Part shown: one piece after another, positions 51,256 to 60,545 of the stretch
Layout: each line of letters begins with the position of its first letter
Position numbering within the stretch: the first letter of the stretch is position 1
Assembly (NCBI GenBank): GCA_018660835.1
Contig: JABJJN010000003.1
Location: 1-64,000, forward strand
DNA: 64,000 nucleotides
Direction: 5' to 3'
DNA from: Gemmatimonadota bacterium
Lineage (GTDB): Bacteria; Latescibacterota; UBA2968; UBA8231
Notes under the pieces: model-generated
The model's database searches: none
Seen by the model: only the letters and a program-made list of their open reading frames with translations
What the model was told of the DNA's origin: nothing
Made by a program: the position numbers and the translations under genes

Positions 51256-51645
51256 GAAGTGGTCCGGATGAGCGCGCTGGTTTCGACCGGTGAGGAAAGT
51301 CCGAGCTCCACAGGGCAGGGTGCTGGGTAACGCCCAGGGGGGGTAACCCCACAGACAGTGCAACAGAAAACAAACCGCCCGTCATGAGGGGTCAAACCCG
51401 GTGGCGGGTAAGGGTGAAATGGTGAGGTAAGAGCTCACCGCGTCTTCCGGTGACGGAGGCGGCATGGTAAACCTCACCCGGAGCAAGGCCAAATAGGGGA
51501 GAAGAGGTGGCCCGCCTCGTCTGACTCCCGGGTAGGCTGCATGAGGCGGCAGGTAACTGTCGTCCCAGATGAATGCTCATTGGGTACACGCCGTCGGCCT
51601 GGCCGTTGACGTGTGCTGACAGAACTCGGCTTACAGGACCACTTC
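51256..51645 (+). ncRNA. rnpB: RNase P RNA (type A)
   Basis: The catalytic RNA that removes tRNA 5' leaders. The ends pair (GAAGTGGTCC at 51256 with GGACCACTTC at 51636). Conserved blocks are present: GAGGAAAGTCCGAGCTCC, CAGACAGTGCAACAGAAAA, GGGTAAGGGTGAAATGGTGAG and, near the end, the ACAGAACTCGGCTTA-type P4 strand. Length (~390 nt) suits type A. The coding frames overlapping it are shadows. Confidence 0.93.
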
Positions 51646-51673
51646 AGACTTAATCTTTCGTTCACCCTTTGCG

Positions 51674-52750
51674 GTGAGCACCCTCTCGGCCAGTCTGGAG
51701 CCGTCGCATATCGTGTTCCGATTCCTCAACAAACGTCTCTGCGTCGTGCTGTTGTGCACCCTTGCACCCGCAGCGTCGCAACCTTCCGGTCATGTCGCTG
51801 CAAGTGGCGTCATCAGGACGGTGTCCACGCAGACGCCACAGGGCGACTTCGTTGAGGGACAGCTCGATTGGACGGATGGTGTCCTCATCGTCACAGGTGA
51901 AGGCGTCGCGCCGGAGAGTATCACGAACCCCGTGCAGGCTCGTCTTCTCGGCTTCCGTGCCGCAAAGGTCACCGCCTACCGGAAGTTGCTGGAAGTCGTC
52001 GGTGGCGTTCAGGTGGACGCACGCACGACAGTGAGTATGTCGATGGTTGCCAGTGACACAGTTCGAGCCACCGTCGAGGGACTCGTGCGCGGCGCCACGG
52101 TGGTCCCCGGAAGTCGTCGGCAGGAAGACGGACTGTATCTGCTCGATCTGCAGTTGCGTTTGCTCGATGGACTCGCTGCGGCGGTCTTGCCGGATTCGAT
52201 GTCATCCCTCGATGCGGTACCGGCTGAATTGCCCGTCTCAGATTCGCTGATCGTCTTCGTGCCGGATGAGCCTTACACAGGACTCATCATCGATGCACGC
52301 GGCACATCTCTGCAACCTAGCTTGTCGCCGAGGATCATCGACGAAACAGGTCGGGTGATCTACAGTGCTACGCACGTAGATCGTCAATACGCACTAAGCA
52401 CCGGTGTTGTTGGCTACGAACGGGACTTGCCGGCGGCCGTGATCAATGCGAGAATCGGTGGTGAGAACTCGCATCCGAAAGTCGTGACAGCCATTCGTGC
52501 CGATGGCTTGTACAACAGTGATGTCGTTGTGAGCCGTGACGCTGGAACACGCGTCAAGATGGCCGATAGCGAAGGCGACTTCCTCACCGAATGCAGAGTG
52601 ATCTTCGTCATCGGCCCACGTCCTGAGGCGATCATCGACACAGCCCTGACGCTTCTCGACACGCTCATGGGCACAGTACCATCGGATTCACTTGCTGCAG
52701 ATTCGCTCGGCACGGTGCCAACCATGACAGATTCACTTGGCTTCAATTAG
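51674..52750 (+). CDS. LPP20 / FlgT-N-like secreted protein
   Basis: A 358-residue protein beginning soon after rnpB. A hydrophobic segment near residues 22-36 (LCVVLLCTLAPAAS) should be a signal peptide. The hallmark is ARLLGFRAAKVTAYRKLLE, then VGGVQVDARTTVSM, which matches the LPP20/FlgT N-terminal fold. Residues ~195-340 form a second beta-rich domain (DEPYTGLIIDARG, SLSPRIIDETGRVIY). FlgT-like proteins bind the flagellar basal body, and LPP20 proteins are outer-membrane lipoproteins; with no flagellar genes nearby, an envelope role is the safer reading. Confidence 0.7.
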   Translation: MSTLSASLEPSHIVFRFLNKRLCVVLLCTLAPAASQPSGHVAASGVIRTVSTQTPQGDFVEGQLDWTDGVLIVTGEGVAPESITNPVQARLLGFRAAKVTAYRKLLEVVGGVQVDARTTVSMSMVASDTVRATVEGLVRGATVVPGSRRQEDGLYLLDLQLRLLDGLAAAVLPDSMSSLDAVPAELPVSDSLIVFVPDEPYTGLIIDARGTSLQPSLSPRIIDETGRVIYSATHVDRQYALSTGVVGYERDLPAAVINARIGGENSHPKVVTAIRADGLYNSDVVVSRDAGTRVKMADSEGDFLTECRVIFVIGPRPEAIIDTALTLLDTLMGTVPSDSLAADSLGTVPTMTDSLGFN

Positions 52751-52767
52751 GAAACAGACCTGGATTC

Positions 52768-53598
52768 ATGACCGATTTTGCTAGCAAACTTGCCGCCACG
52801 GTGGAGAAGAACGACAGCCTCGTGTGTGTCGGTCTTGATCCGGTTATAGACCGGCTGCCAGCCGGTCTTGAAAAGAATGCTGCCGGTATCATCGAATTCA
52901 ACCAGCGCCTGATCGAAGCGACATCCGATCTGGTTTCTGTGTACAAGCCAAACTACGCTTTCTATGGCGCCCTGGGCGCCGATGCGTGGGATACGCTGGC
53001 CAAAACGCTTGCGGCGATTCCCGACGACATTCCCGTCCTGCTCGACGCCAAGGTCGGTGACATTGGCTCCACCGCCGAGCAGTGGGCACACATGATCTTC
53101 GATGAGATCGGTGTCGACGCCGTCACAGTGAATCCCTACATGGGCAAGGATGCACTTGATCCATTTCTGTCCTACGCGGATCGAGGCGTCTTCTTTGTCT
53201 GTCACACATCGAATCCCGGTGCTGCCGACTTTGAACGACTTGAGACGTCTGAGGGGCCCGTCTACGAACATGTCGCTCGCAAAGCAGTAGAGTGGAACGA
53301 CAACGGCAACTGCGGGCTTGTCGTAGGGGCGACTCAGGCAGACAGCATGGTTCGTATGCGCAGCATTGCCCCAGACCTCCCCTTCCTGGTGCCAGGGGTT
53401 GGCAGCCAGGGTGGTGATCTCGAGCATGCTGTAGGGGACGGATTACGCGAAGATGGACAAGGGGTCTACGTTAATTCGTCGCGATCGATTATCTTTGCTT
53501 CTGCGGGCAGCGACTATCCTGAGGCAGCCCGTACCGCAACCCAGCAATTACGTCAGCAGATTAATGATGTTCGTACGTCAAGTCTTCGCACTACGAGT

Positions 53599-53622
<24 letters not shown>
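52768..53622 (+). CDS. pyrF: Orotidine 5'-phosphate decarboxylase (type 2), reading into tRNA-Pro
   Basis: A 284-residue OMP decarboxylase that makes UMP. The type 2 active site LLDAKVGDIGSTAEQWA (Lys and Asp) and the phosphate loop FLVPGVGSQGGD are present, with DSLVCVGLDPVIDRLP at the start. The last ~15 residues are odd: the stop TAG (53620-53622) lies inside the D-loop of tRNA-Pro, so the frame enters the tRNA gene. The core is complete without this tail. It may stop earlier in nature only if processing removes the tail; the overlap itself is plain in the sequence. Confidence 0.92.
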
Positions 53623-53676
<54 letters not shown>

Positions 53677-53682
53677 CTATTG

Positions 53683-53716
53683 AACCCCCGCCATCGCTTC
53701 GGTGGCGGGGGTTTTT
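53683..53716 (+). terminator. Terminator of pyrF/tRNA-Pro
   Basis: AACCCCCGCCA pairs with TGGCGGGGGTT, followed by TTTT, with an intervening CGCTTC loop. The stretch to 53887 holds no supported gene. Confidence 0.85.
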
Positions 53717-53887
53717 CTACAGGTGAGACTGGTTCGGGTCCGCCGAGAACACCGATCTGTTGCGCAAGTTTGAGGCAGCCCGTTTCTTTACTGTCTTGTG
53801 GTGGCGAGTGTATTTCGCCAGCGCCGCCCAGTGACTTCAGCGAGCCGTCCGCCGGTGGTCTCCAAGTGATCGCCGCTGTCGAGATTT

Positions 53888-53964
53888 GTGCCCATAGCTC
53901 AGCTGGATAGAGCATCTGCCTTCTAAGCAGAATGTCGCAGGTTCGAGTCCTGCTGGGCACGCCA
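53888..53964 (+). tRNA. tRNA-Arg (TCT)
   Basis: The acceptor GTGCCCA pairs with TGGGCAC and CCA is encoded. The anticodon stem TCTGC/GCAGA carries loop CTTCTAA with TCT. The T-arm is GCAGG-TTCGAGT-CCTGC. Confidence 0.94.
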
Positions 53965-54001
53965 TTTCCGCCCGACTTTGTAGTAAGATTTTCGATTGTG
54001 T

Positions 54002-54079
54002 GGTGGGTGTAGCTCAGTTGGTTAGAGCGCTAGGTTGTGGTCCTGGAGGTCGCGGGTTCGAACCCCGTCACTCACCCCA
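54002..54079 (+). tRNA. tRNA-His (GTG)
   Basis: The anticodon stem CTAGG/CCTGG (with one mismatch) carries loop TTGTGGT with GTG. The extra G at the 5' end opposite the C discriminator, typical of tRNA-His, is encoded (G at 54002, C at 54076). The T-arm is CGGG-TTCGAAC-CCCG; CCA is encoded. Confidence 0.92.
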
Positions 54080-54090
54080 TTTCGTCTTGT

Positions 54091-54130
54091 CAGCGGCCCT
54101 TTGATCTTCTGGATCAGAGGGCCGTTGCTG
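54091..54130 (+). terminator. Terminator of the tRNA-Arg/His pair
   Basis: CAGCGGCCCT with AGGGCCG/GCTG and an inner TTTGATC/GATCA stem form a long hairpin 12 bases after tRNA-His. The T-run is short. Confidence 0.7.
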
Positions 54131-54200
54131 TATAAATAACCTGCCATGCCAGGATACCTGTAAAGACCAAAGGCCATCGAATGCTGCCGAATTCCGTCCA

Positions 54201-54689
54201 ATGAGTCCTGCAATTCACCCAAAACTTCTCAAGACGGATGACCTGTTGCGGCAGCGTGCGATCTGGCGCCAGCAGGGCAGGAAGGTCGCCTTTACCAATG
54301 GCTGCTTCGATCTGCTGCACGCGGGACACGTCCATAGCCTCGAGGCAGCACGAGATCTTGCAGATATCCTCGTGGTCGGTCTCAATGACGACGCGAGCAT
54401 TCGACAGCTAAAGGGTACCGGACGCCCGCTGCAGACGCTTCAGGATCGTATCACCGTGGTCGGCGCCCTCAGCTGCGTCTGCTGGCTCACTGTGTTCTGT
54501 GATACGAGTGTGGCAGCACTCGTTCACCAGGTACTTCCGGATGTGTTGGTCAAGGGCGGAGACTATGATGTCGCCGACGTCGTGGGTGCCGATGCCGTCC
54601 AAGCAGCCGGTGGCCGTGTCGTGATCACCGAACATGTGCAGCATACATCCACAACGGATCTTCTTGCGAGGCTGCGGGACGTCAGCTAA
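54201..54689 (+). CDS. rfaE2: Heptose-1-phosphate adenylyltransferase
   Basis: A 162-residue nucleotidyltransferase of the RfaE2 (HldE C-terminal) type. It activates D-glycero-beta-D-manno-heptose 1-phosphate to ADP-heptose for lipopolysaccharide core. The HIGH-like motif is in NGCFDLLHAGHVHSLEAAR, and VVGLNDDASIRQLKG and LVKGGDYDV are typical. E. coli fuses it to the kinase; here it is stand-alone, as in many FCB and other bacteria. The ATG at 54201 is the first in frame with a fair start. It supports an outer membrane with heptose-bearing lipopolysaccharide. Confidence 0.9.
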   Translation: MSPAIHPKLLKTDDLLRQRAIWRQQGRKVAFTNGCFDLLHAGHVHSLEAARDLADILVVGLNDDASIRQLKGTGRPLQTLQDRITVVGALSCVCWLTVFCDTSVAALVHQVLPDVLVKGGDYDVADVVGADAVQAAGGRVVITEHVQHTSTTDLLARLRDVS

Positions 54690-54758
54690 GCGTTTGGCAG
54701 CAAGGCAGTGGCTGTGCTATCTTTGGCCGCCATTCGTAACACCCCCGATCAGGTATCA

Positions 54759-57700
54759 ATGACGACCCCACTCACCAACAAACCTCGCCCGACATCGAGC
54801 CCGAAGGGCCAGCACGATTCGACGTTGGCCAAGCGCTGGCTCCGATCTGTGCCGCGGCCAGGATGGTTGGCTCTGGGGCTGAGCGCCGCGATGACTGTCG
54901 CGCCGGCTATTTCACCAGTTGCTGCGCAGAATCTGCAGGACTCTGGCCTCGAGTTGCCCGGTGTCTGGGCTGGCGACGCCACCTGGGGTGACTATGATCG
55001 CGACGGTGACCAGGATCTGCTGCTCATCGGCGAGATCCGCTCGGATGATGGGACTTGTCGTCGCATTGCCCGTGTCCTGCGCAACGACGACGGTCTACTC
55101 GTTGAGGATGTGGCTCAGAGTGATCGCCTCGTGGGTGTCTACTTTGGCGAAGCTGGATGGGCCGATGCCGACGGCGATGGAGACCTCGACCTGGCCATTG
55201 CCGGTTGGAACGAGGATGGCGATGAAAGTCTTCAGATTTACACAAATGAGGAAGGCGCCAGCCCCACCGACCGGTTGCTGAATCTCGATCTGACCCAGGT
55301 GGACGATCTCGGCGATGCCAGCCTGACGGGAGTCCGGTATGCCGACCTGGCATGGGGAGACCCGGATCATGACGGTGACCTCGATCTGGTCGTGTCAGGG
55401 ATGACAGCAGGCGGCACGTCGCTGACGCGGCTGTATGCGAATGATCGTGGCCGTCTCACGCAGGACGAATTCAACAGCGAAGCCCTGCTGAATGTCTCGA
55501 ATGGCGACCTCGCCTGGGCCGATATCGACAACGATGGCGACCTCGACCTGTCCTTGTCTGGCGAAAATATCATCGCCGACGGCGGGCTGGCGGCGATCAC
55601 CGAATTCTACACGAACGATCCCCCGGGTACCTTGACTCTCGAGCCAGGTATCGATCTCGGCGGTGACGCGAATACGGGCCTGGCCAACAAGGTCAAACGT
55701 GGATCCCTGTCCTGGTCAGATTTCGACGGCGATGGCAACCTCGATCTCGCCCTGTCCGGACGTGATGCTTCCCTGTATGCCGTGTTAAAGATCTTCCGCA
55801 ATCGTCCTGCAGGAACACTCAGCGAGGACGGCGATTTCTCTCTGAACATCTTCCAGCGTATCGATGGTGGTGCGCATTGGATCGACTACGACAACGATGG
55901 GGACGCCGACCTTGCCATCGCCGGGCGCACGATCCTTTCCGACCATCGCGCCCTCGTATTGGAGAATCGCAACGGTTCCCTCAGTGGCGTCTCTGTTGAA
56001 GAAGAAATCGAAGGCCTCAGTGGCGGTCCAACGGTCTGGGCAGACTATGACGGCGATGGACGGGCAGATCTGCTGATAACGGGTGTCGACGAAGATGGGC
56101 AGCGGCGCAGCGTGCTCTACAACAGCCGTGTCAGCGTCGCGAATCGCTCGCCCGAGCCGCCCGCCTCGCTCAATGACGTGACGGCGACGAGTCAGCGCGT
56201 ACTCTTCAGTTGGTCCACCGGTAGCGACGTAGAGTCCGCAAATCTGAGTTACAATGTCAGGATCGGTACCGAGCCGGGTGCACAGGATGTGCTGTCTGGA
56301 CAAGTTGCCTTGGGTGCGGGAAATGCAGGACTGAAGAGCGACTACGTCCTGGAGCGATTCCTGCCACCGGACACCTACTTCTGGGGCGTGCAAACCGTCG
56401 ATGGTGGTTTTGCTCGCTCCGATTTCAGCAGCGAGGGGCAATTCACGGTTGAACAATTCGTCTCCTCTGATCAGCGCCTGCGCTCCCTGAGCAATTCGTC
56501 CATGGCCTGGGGCGACTTCGATGAAGACGGCGATGACGATCTGGCCCTGATGGGAACAAATCGATCAGGCGAAGCGCGCACACTCGTCTATGCCAATCAG
56601 GACGGTGCACTCAGCCTGCATACAGGGGCGGGCCTGCTGGGTCTGACGAAGGGTGACGTTGCCTGGGCAGACGTAGATGGCGACGGTGACCTCGATCTTT
56701 TCAGCGGCGGTCAGATCTCTGATGACAATCGCGCCGACGTCTTGTATCGGGTGAGTGGCTCTGGCCTCGAATCCGTCTTCGACCCATCTGTCAGCTTCAG
56801 TCCCGCCCTCGACTTTGCTGCGGCGGATTTCGGTGACATCGACCGCGACGGCGACATTGACCTGGTCTACGCCGGACAGAGCAACGCCATTGAAGCAGGA
56901 CGCAGCGTGTCCCTCTCAACGGTCTGGCTCAACGATGGGGACGGCGCCTACACCCAGGGGTTCGACGGTCTGCGTGGCCTGAACAATGGCGATCTGGAGT
57001 TGGCGGATCTCGACGGCGATGGCGATCTCGATCTGATCATGACGGGTTTGGACTCAGACGAAGAGCCCGCGACCCTCATCTATCAGAACGACCACCCAGC
57101 CGACTTCAGCGACACGGACGCCCAGATCGAAGCGCTGCACTCGAGTTCGCTTGCCCTGGGTGACGCCGATCAGGACGGTGACCTCGATGTCGCCCTTTCA
57201 GGGTTGGCTGCATCGGGCGCACTCTACACGGCCTTGCTGGACAATGATGGCGGTCAGTTGTCGGAGCGTTCAGCGGTTACTCTACCGGGACTGCTCGCCG
57301 GTGACCTTGCCTGGGCCGACTATGACAACGACCAGGATCTCGATCTCATCATCAGCGGCAACAATCTCACGACGGCGATCCTGCAGATCTGGGAGAATAC
57401 GATCGGTCAGGCAGCGCCAGACTCAGCCTTCGAATTGCTCTCGCTGTCCAATCTGGTGGGTGTCGACTTCTCAGCCGTCAGTGTCGCCGACCCTGATGGA
57501 GACGGCGATGTCGATCTGATCAGTTCGGGGCGGGCAGCTGACTTTTCACCAAGATCCGCCGTCAATGACAACCTGGCGGCGCAGCAATTCAATGCGAACT
57601 TCGCACCAAACGCAGCCAGCACCCTCGCCGCTGCCGATGATGCCGCGAGGGTGAGACTCAGCTGGCAGCCAGGAAGTGATGATGGCAATCCACCTGTCGC

Positions 57701-60545
57701 GTCCCTGACGTACAACCTGCGCTTGAGCACCGAGCCAGAGGGCAACGATGTGGTCAGTGGCCGACGTCCACTGAATCGTGGTAATGCGGGACACAATCTG
57801 TTCCGTGACATCGAAGGACTGCCGAGTGACACGTATTTCTGGTCCGTGCAGACCGTCGATGCGGGCGGGGTTGCCTCTGCTTGGTCATCGACGTCGAACT
57901 TCATCATCGACACGCAGGCGCCAGAGTTGAGTTCGATGACCTTGAATCGGACCGAGTTCGGCCTCGGGCAAACGATGACACTCAATTTGGGATTCGCCGA
58001 TGCGCACGCGGGCATCGATGACGCGGTGACCCCGACTGTGACCGCAACCGTTGCCGGTCAGAACCTGACTGTGACACCGCTACAATTTACAGGCAGCACG
58101 TGGTCTGGTGAGTTGACGATCGTCGATGGCATCCCATCTGGAACCGCCACAATCTCCGTCGCGGGGCTGACCGACGTAAAGGGCAATGTCCTGGTTCCCA
58201 TCGACTCAACGGACGCCTTTCTGATCGACGCAGCGCGGCCATTTGTCGTGGGAAGCATCCCGGCAGATGGTGCCGCTACGGTGCCACCATCCGATCTTGC
58301 GTCTGTGATCGTTGGGTTCTCTGAGCCGCTCGATCCGGCCACAGCGACTGCATCGAGCTTTACGATGCGCCTGGGTGTGCTCAACATCGCCACGACGGCG
58401 ACGTACGCTGAGAGCGATGAAGCCGTTTTGGTCACCCTCGTTCCTGAAACGGGACTCCTGCCTGGTAGTGAGTATTCCGTCGAAGCTAGTGCCGCGATTG
58501 CAGATGTCGTCGGCAATGTCGCAGGTCAATCAACGACCTGGAGCTTTCGCACCCAGATTCCAGCACTGACGGCGACGGCACCCGCAGCCGACGCCGACAG
58601 TGTCGATGCCGCCGCTTCACAGCTTTCGGCAACCTTTGATACGGCCGTCCTTGCCGCCGGCCTGCTGCGCAGCGATGCTGTTCGCGTGTTACGAGAAGGC
58701 ATCGACCTTCCCCTCCGTCAGACAGCTGTCTTCGACCCTGCAAGCCAAAGCCTGCTGTTCGAACCAGAAGAGGGTCTGCGGCCCGGTTCCAGTTATCAGG
58801 TGATTCTTTCCGGACTGCTCGGTGGGCCCCTGCGCCTCACGGGTGACGGCGACTACACCTGGCAATTCGCGACGCGCCTGGCGTCGGTGACACAATTGCT
58901 GCCGACGGCGGACGAAATCGGCGTGCCCGTGACGACGTCGGCGGTGCAGGTGGAGTTTGATGCCGGTATCGACGCTGTCGTGTTAGCCACCGATGCCGAT
59001 GCGATTCAGATGTTTCGCGAAGGACAACCCGTCGCCATCCTACCTCCCGTCTATGACGCTGCTCTACACAGCTTGACGGCAAGTCCGGCGGACGGCTTCC
59101 GCAGCGGCTCAACATACCGCGTCGTCGTCGAGGGCGAGTTGCTGGGGCCACAGGCAACGGGGGCGGTGACGTGGAGTTTCATCACAGAGGTACCCGAAGT
59201 CGTTGCCACGCTACCCGCCGATGCGGCGGCGATCACCTCCGGCGTGCGGCGTGTCAGTGTGACCTTCTCAAGTCCTGTCGATGAAGACTTGATTCAGCCG
59301 CTGAACTTCCGTCTCGCTCGCAGTGGGCGGCCCGTCGCTTTGCCTGCCGGGGAGTTTCTGTACGACGAAGAGACCTTCACCGTTTCTCTTCCTGCGGTAG
59401 ATCTCGTCTCCGGCTCCGAATACAGTGTGGCAGTCAATGGTCGAGTCGGCGGCCCACAGTCCGACATTCCCGATCACGCCTTTCGCTTCCGTACTGAAGT
59501 CCCGAGTGTCTCATCGACTGAGCCAGCTGACGGTGACGAAGGCATTGGCACCGATCAGGCTTTGATCAGCGTTTCCTTCTCCAGTCCGATCGCAAATCAG
59601 AGTCTGGATGGATTCGCCCTGCGTGCACGTGCGCTGGGCGTGGAAGACACGACATTTGCCGTGACTGAAATTACTGGATTTGGCACCGACTCCAGTCGGA
59701 CAACGGTCAATTTCCTGCCCGAGGGCGGATTTGCCCCCTTCACCGAATACGAAGTCTTCGTCGAACGCCGCACACTGGGCCCACTGGCCGACGCGGACTT
59801 TTCGTGGCGCTTTTCTACGGCCCCACGTCTGGCCAGCATCAGCGATGGTGGTACGATCCAGAATGCCGACGGCAGCGTCCGGCTGTATCTGCCACCGAAT
59901 GCCTTGTCAGGTAGCGACGGTGAAATCGCCATCTCGCCGATTCGCGACGACGCAGCGGCCGGTCGACCGATCGCCACACTGCAGACCCAGGTCGGTCCTG
60001 CGTATCGCGTCGACGCTGCGGGCGCCACGCTGCGCAAACCCGCAACCCTCACCATCGGCTACAATGCGTCCGATCTTGCCGGTGCAGATGCGGCGACACT
60101 GGGTGTATTCACTCTTGATAGCGATGGCACCTGGGTGCGTGTTGGCGGTACAGTTGATCAGGAGGCCGCAAGGGTCACGACGACGATCACCTCCCTGGGC
60201 ACCTTTGGTGTCTTTGAGGATACAGGGGCTGGCCTCGGTGCCGTCGCAGTGGCCGAGGTAGATTGCCAGCCACGAGCCTTTGCGCCGGCAGGCGGCCAAC
60301 TTCGAGATCGAACCGATATCAGCTTTGCCTTGAGCAACCCGGCAGACGTGACGGTGCGGGTGTTCAATGTCAGTGGACGCGTCGAACGAGTGTTGGCGCG
60401 TAACCGGGCCATGGCACCGGGACGCAATACAGTCGTCTGGGACGGGCGCGATGAGGATGCAGACATCGTGGCCAGTGGATTATACGTCGTTGTCGTCACT
60501 GCCGGTGACACACAAGCGGAAAAGGTGGTCGCCGTTGTTCGTTAG
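54759..60545 (+). CDS. Very large FG-GAP / Fn3 / Ig-like surface protein with FlgD-like tail
   Basis: About 1,928 residues from the ATG at 54759 (the frame opens at 54708). After a long N-terminal region a signal segment (WLALGLSAAMTVAPAISPVAA) leads into many FG-GAP/VCBS units with DYDRDGDQDL- and DGDGDLDL-type calcium loops in two blocks (~70-480, ~580-960), with Fn3-like domains after each (LFSWSTGSDVESANLSYNV; VRLSWQPGSDD). Residues ~1070-1700 are repeated Big_5/Ig-like domains (PADGAATVPPSDLASVIVGF). A ZU5-like part (RLYLPPNALSG) and a FlgD-like sorting tail (VRVFNVSGRVERVL, VWDGRDEDADIVASGLYVV) end it. It should be an exported surface or matrix protein. It overlaps the next gene. Confidence 0.85.
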   Translation: MTTPLTNKPRPTSSPKGQHDSTLAKRWLRSVPRPGWLALGLSAAMTVAPAISPVAAQNLQDSGLELPGVWAGDATWGDYDRDGDQDLLLIGEIRSDDGTCRRIARVLRNDDGLLVEDVAQSDRLVGVYFGEAGWADADGDGDLDLAIAGWNEDGDESLQIYTNEEGASPTDRLLNLDLTQVDDLGDASLTGVRYADLAWGDPDHDGDLDLVVSGMTAGGTSLTRLYANDRGRLTQDEFNSEALLNVSNGDLAWADIDNDGDLDLSLSGENIIADGGLAAITEFYTNDPPGTLTLEPGIDLGGDANTGLANKVKRGSLSWSDFDGDGNLDLALSGRDASLYAVLKIFRNRPAGTLSEDGDFSLNIFQRIDGGAHWIDYDNDGDADLAIAGRTILSDHRALVLENRNGSLSGVSVEEEIEGLSGGPTVWADYDGDGRADLLITGVDEDGQRRSVLYNSRVSVANRSPEPPASLNDVTATSQRVLFSWSTGSDVESANLSYNVRIGTEPGAQDVLSGQVALGAGNAGLKSDYVLERFLPPDTYFWGVQTVDGGFARSDFSSEGQFTVEQFVSSDQRLRSLSNSSMAWGDFDEDGDDDLALMGTNRSGEARTLVYANQDGALSLHTGAGLLGLTKGDVAWADVDGDGDLDLFSGGQISDDNRADVLYRVSGSGLESVFDPSVSFSPALDFAAADFGDIDRDGDIDLVYAGQSNAIEAGRSVSLSTVWLNDGDGAYTQGFDGLRGLNNGDLELADLDGDGDLDLIMTGLDSDEEPATLIYQNDHPADFSDTDAQIEALHSSSLALGDADQDGDLDVALSGLAASGALYTALLDNDGGQLSERSAVTLPGLLAGDLAWADYDNDQDLDLIISGNNLTTAILQIWENTIGQAAPDSAFELLSLSNLVGVDFSAVSVADPDGDGDVDLISSGRAADFSPRSAVNDNLAAQQFNANFAPNAASTLAAADDAARVRLSWQPGSDDGNPPVASLTYNLRLSTEPEGNDVVSGRRPLNRGNAGHNLFRDIEGLPSDTYFWSVQTVDAGGVASAWSSTSNFIIDTQAPELSSMTLNRTEFGLGQTMTLNLGFADAHAGIDDAVTPTVTATVAGQNLTVTPLQFTGSTWSGELTIVDGIPSGTATISVAGLTDVKGNVLVPIDSTDAFLIDAARPFVVGSIPADGAATVPPSDLASVIVGFSEPLDPATATASSFTMRLGVLNIATTATYAESDEAVLVTLVPETGLLPGSEYSVEASAAIADVVGNVAGQSTTWSFRTQIPALTATAPAADADSVDAAASQLSATFDTAVLAAGLLRSDAVRVLREGIDLPLRQTAVFDPASQSLLFEPEEGLRPGSSYQVILSGLLGGPLRLTGDGDYTWQFATRLASVTQLLPTADEIGVPVTTSAVQVEFDAGIDAVVLATDADAIQMFREGQPVAILPPVYDAALHSLTASPADGFRSGSTYRVVVEGELLGPQATGAVTWSFITEVPEVVATLPADAAAITSGVRRVSVTFSSPVDEDLIQPLNFRLARSGRPVALPAGEFLYDEETFTVSLPAVDLVSGSEYSVAVNGRVGGPQSDIPDHAFRFRTEVPSVSSTEPADGDEGIGTDQALISVSFSSPIANQSLDGFALRARALGVEDTTFAVTEITGFGTDSSRTTVNFLPEGGFAPFTEYEVFVERRTLGPLADADFSWRFSTAPRLASISDGGTIQNADGSVRLYLPPNALSGSDGEIAISPIRDDAAAGRPIATLQTQVGPAYRVDAAGATLRKPATLTIGYNASDLAGADAATLGVFTLDSDGTWVRVGGTVDQEAARVTTTITSLGTFGVFEDTGAGLGAVAVAEVDCQPRAFAPAGGQLRDRTDISFALSNPADVTVRVFNVSGRVERVLARNRAMAPGRNTVVWDGRDEDADIVASGLYVVVVTAGDTQAEKVVAVVR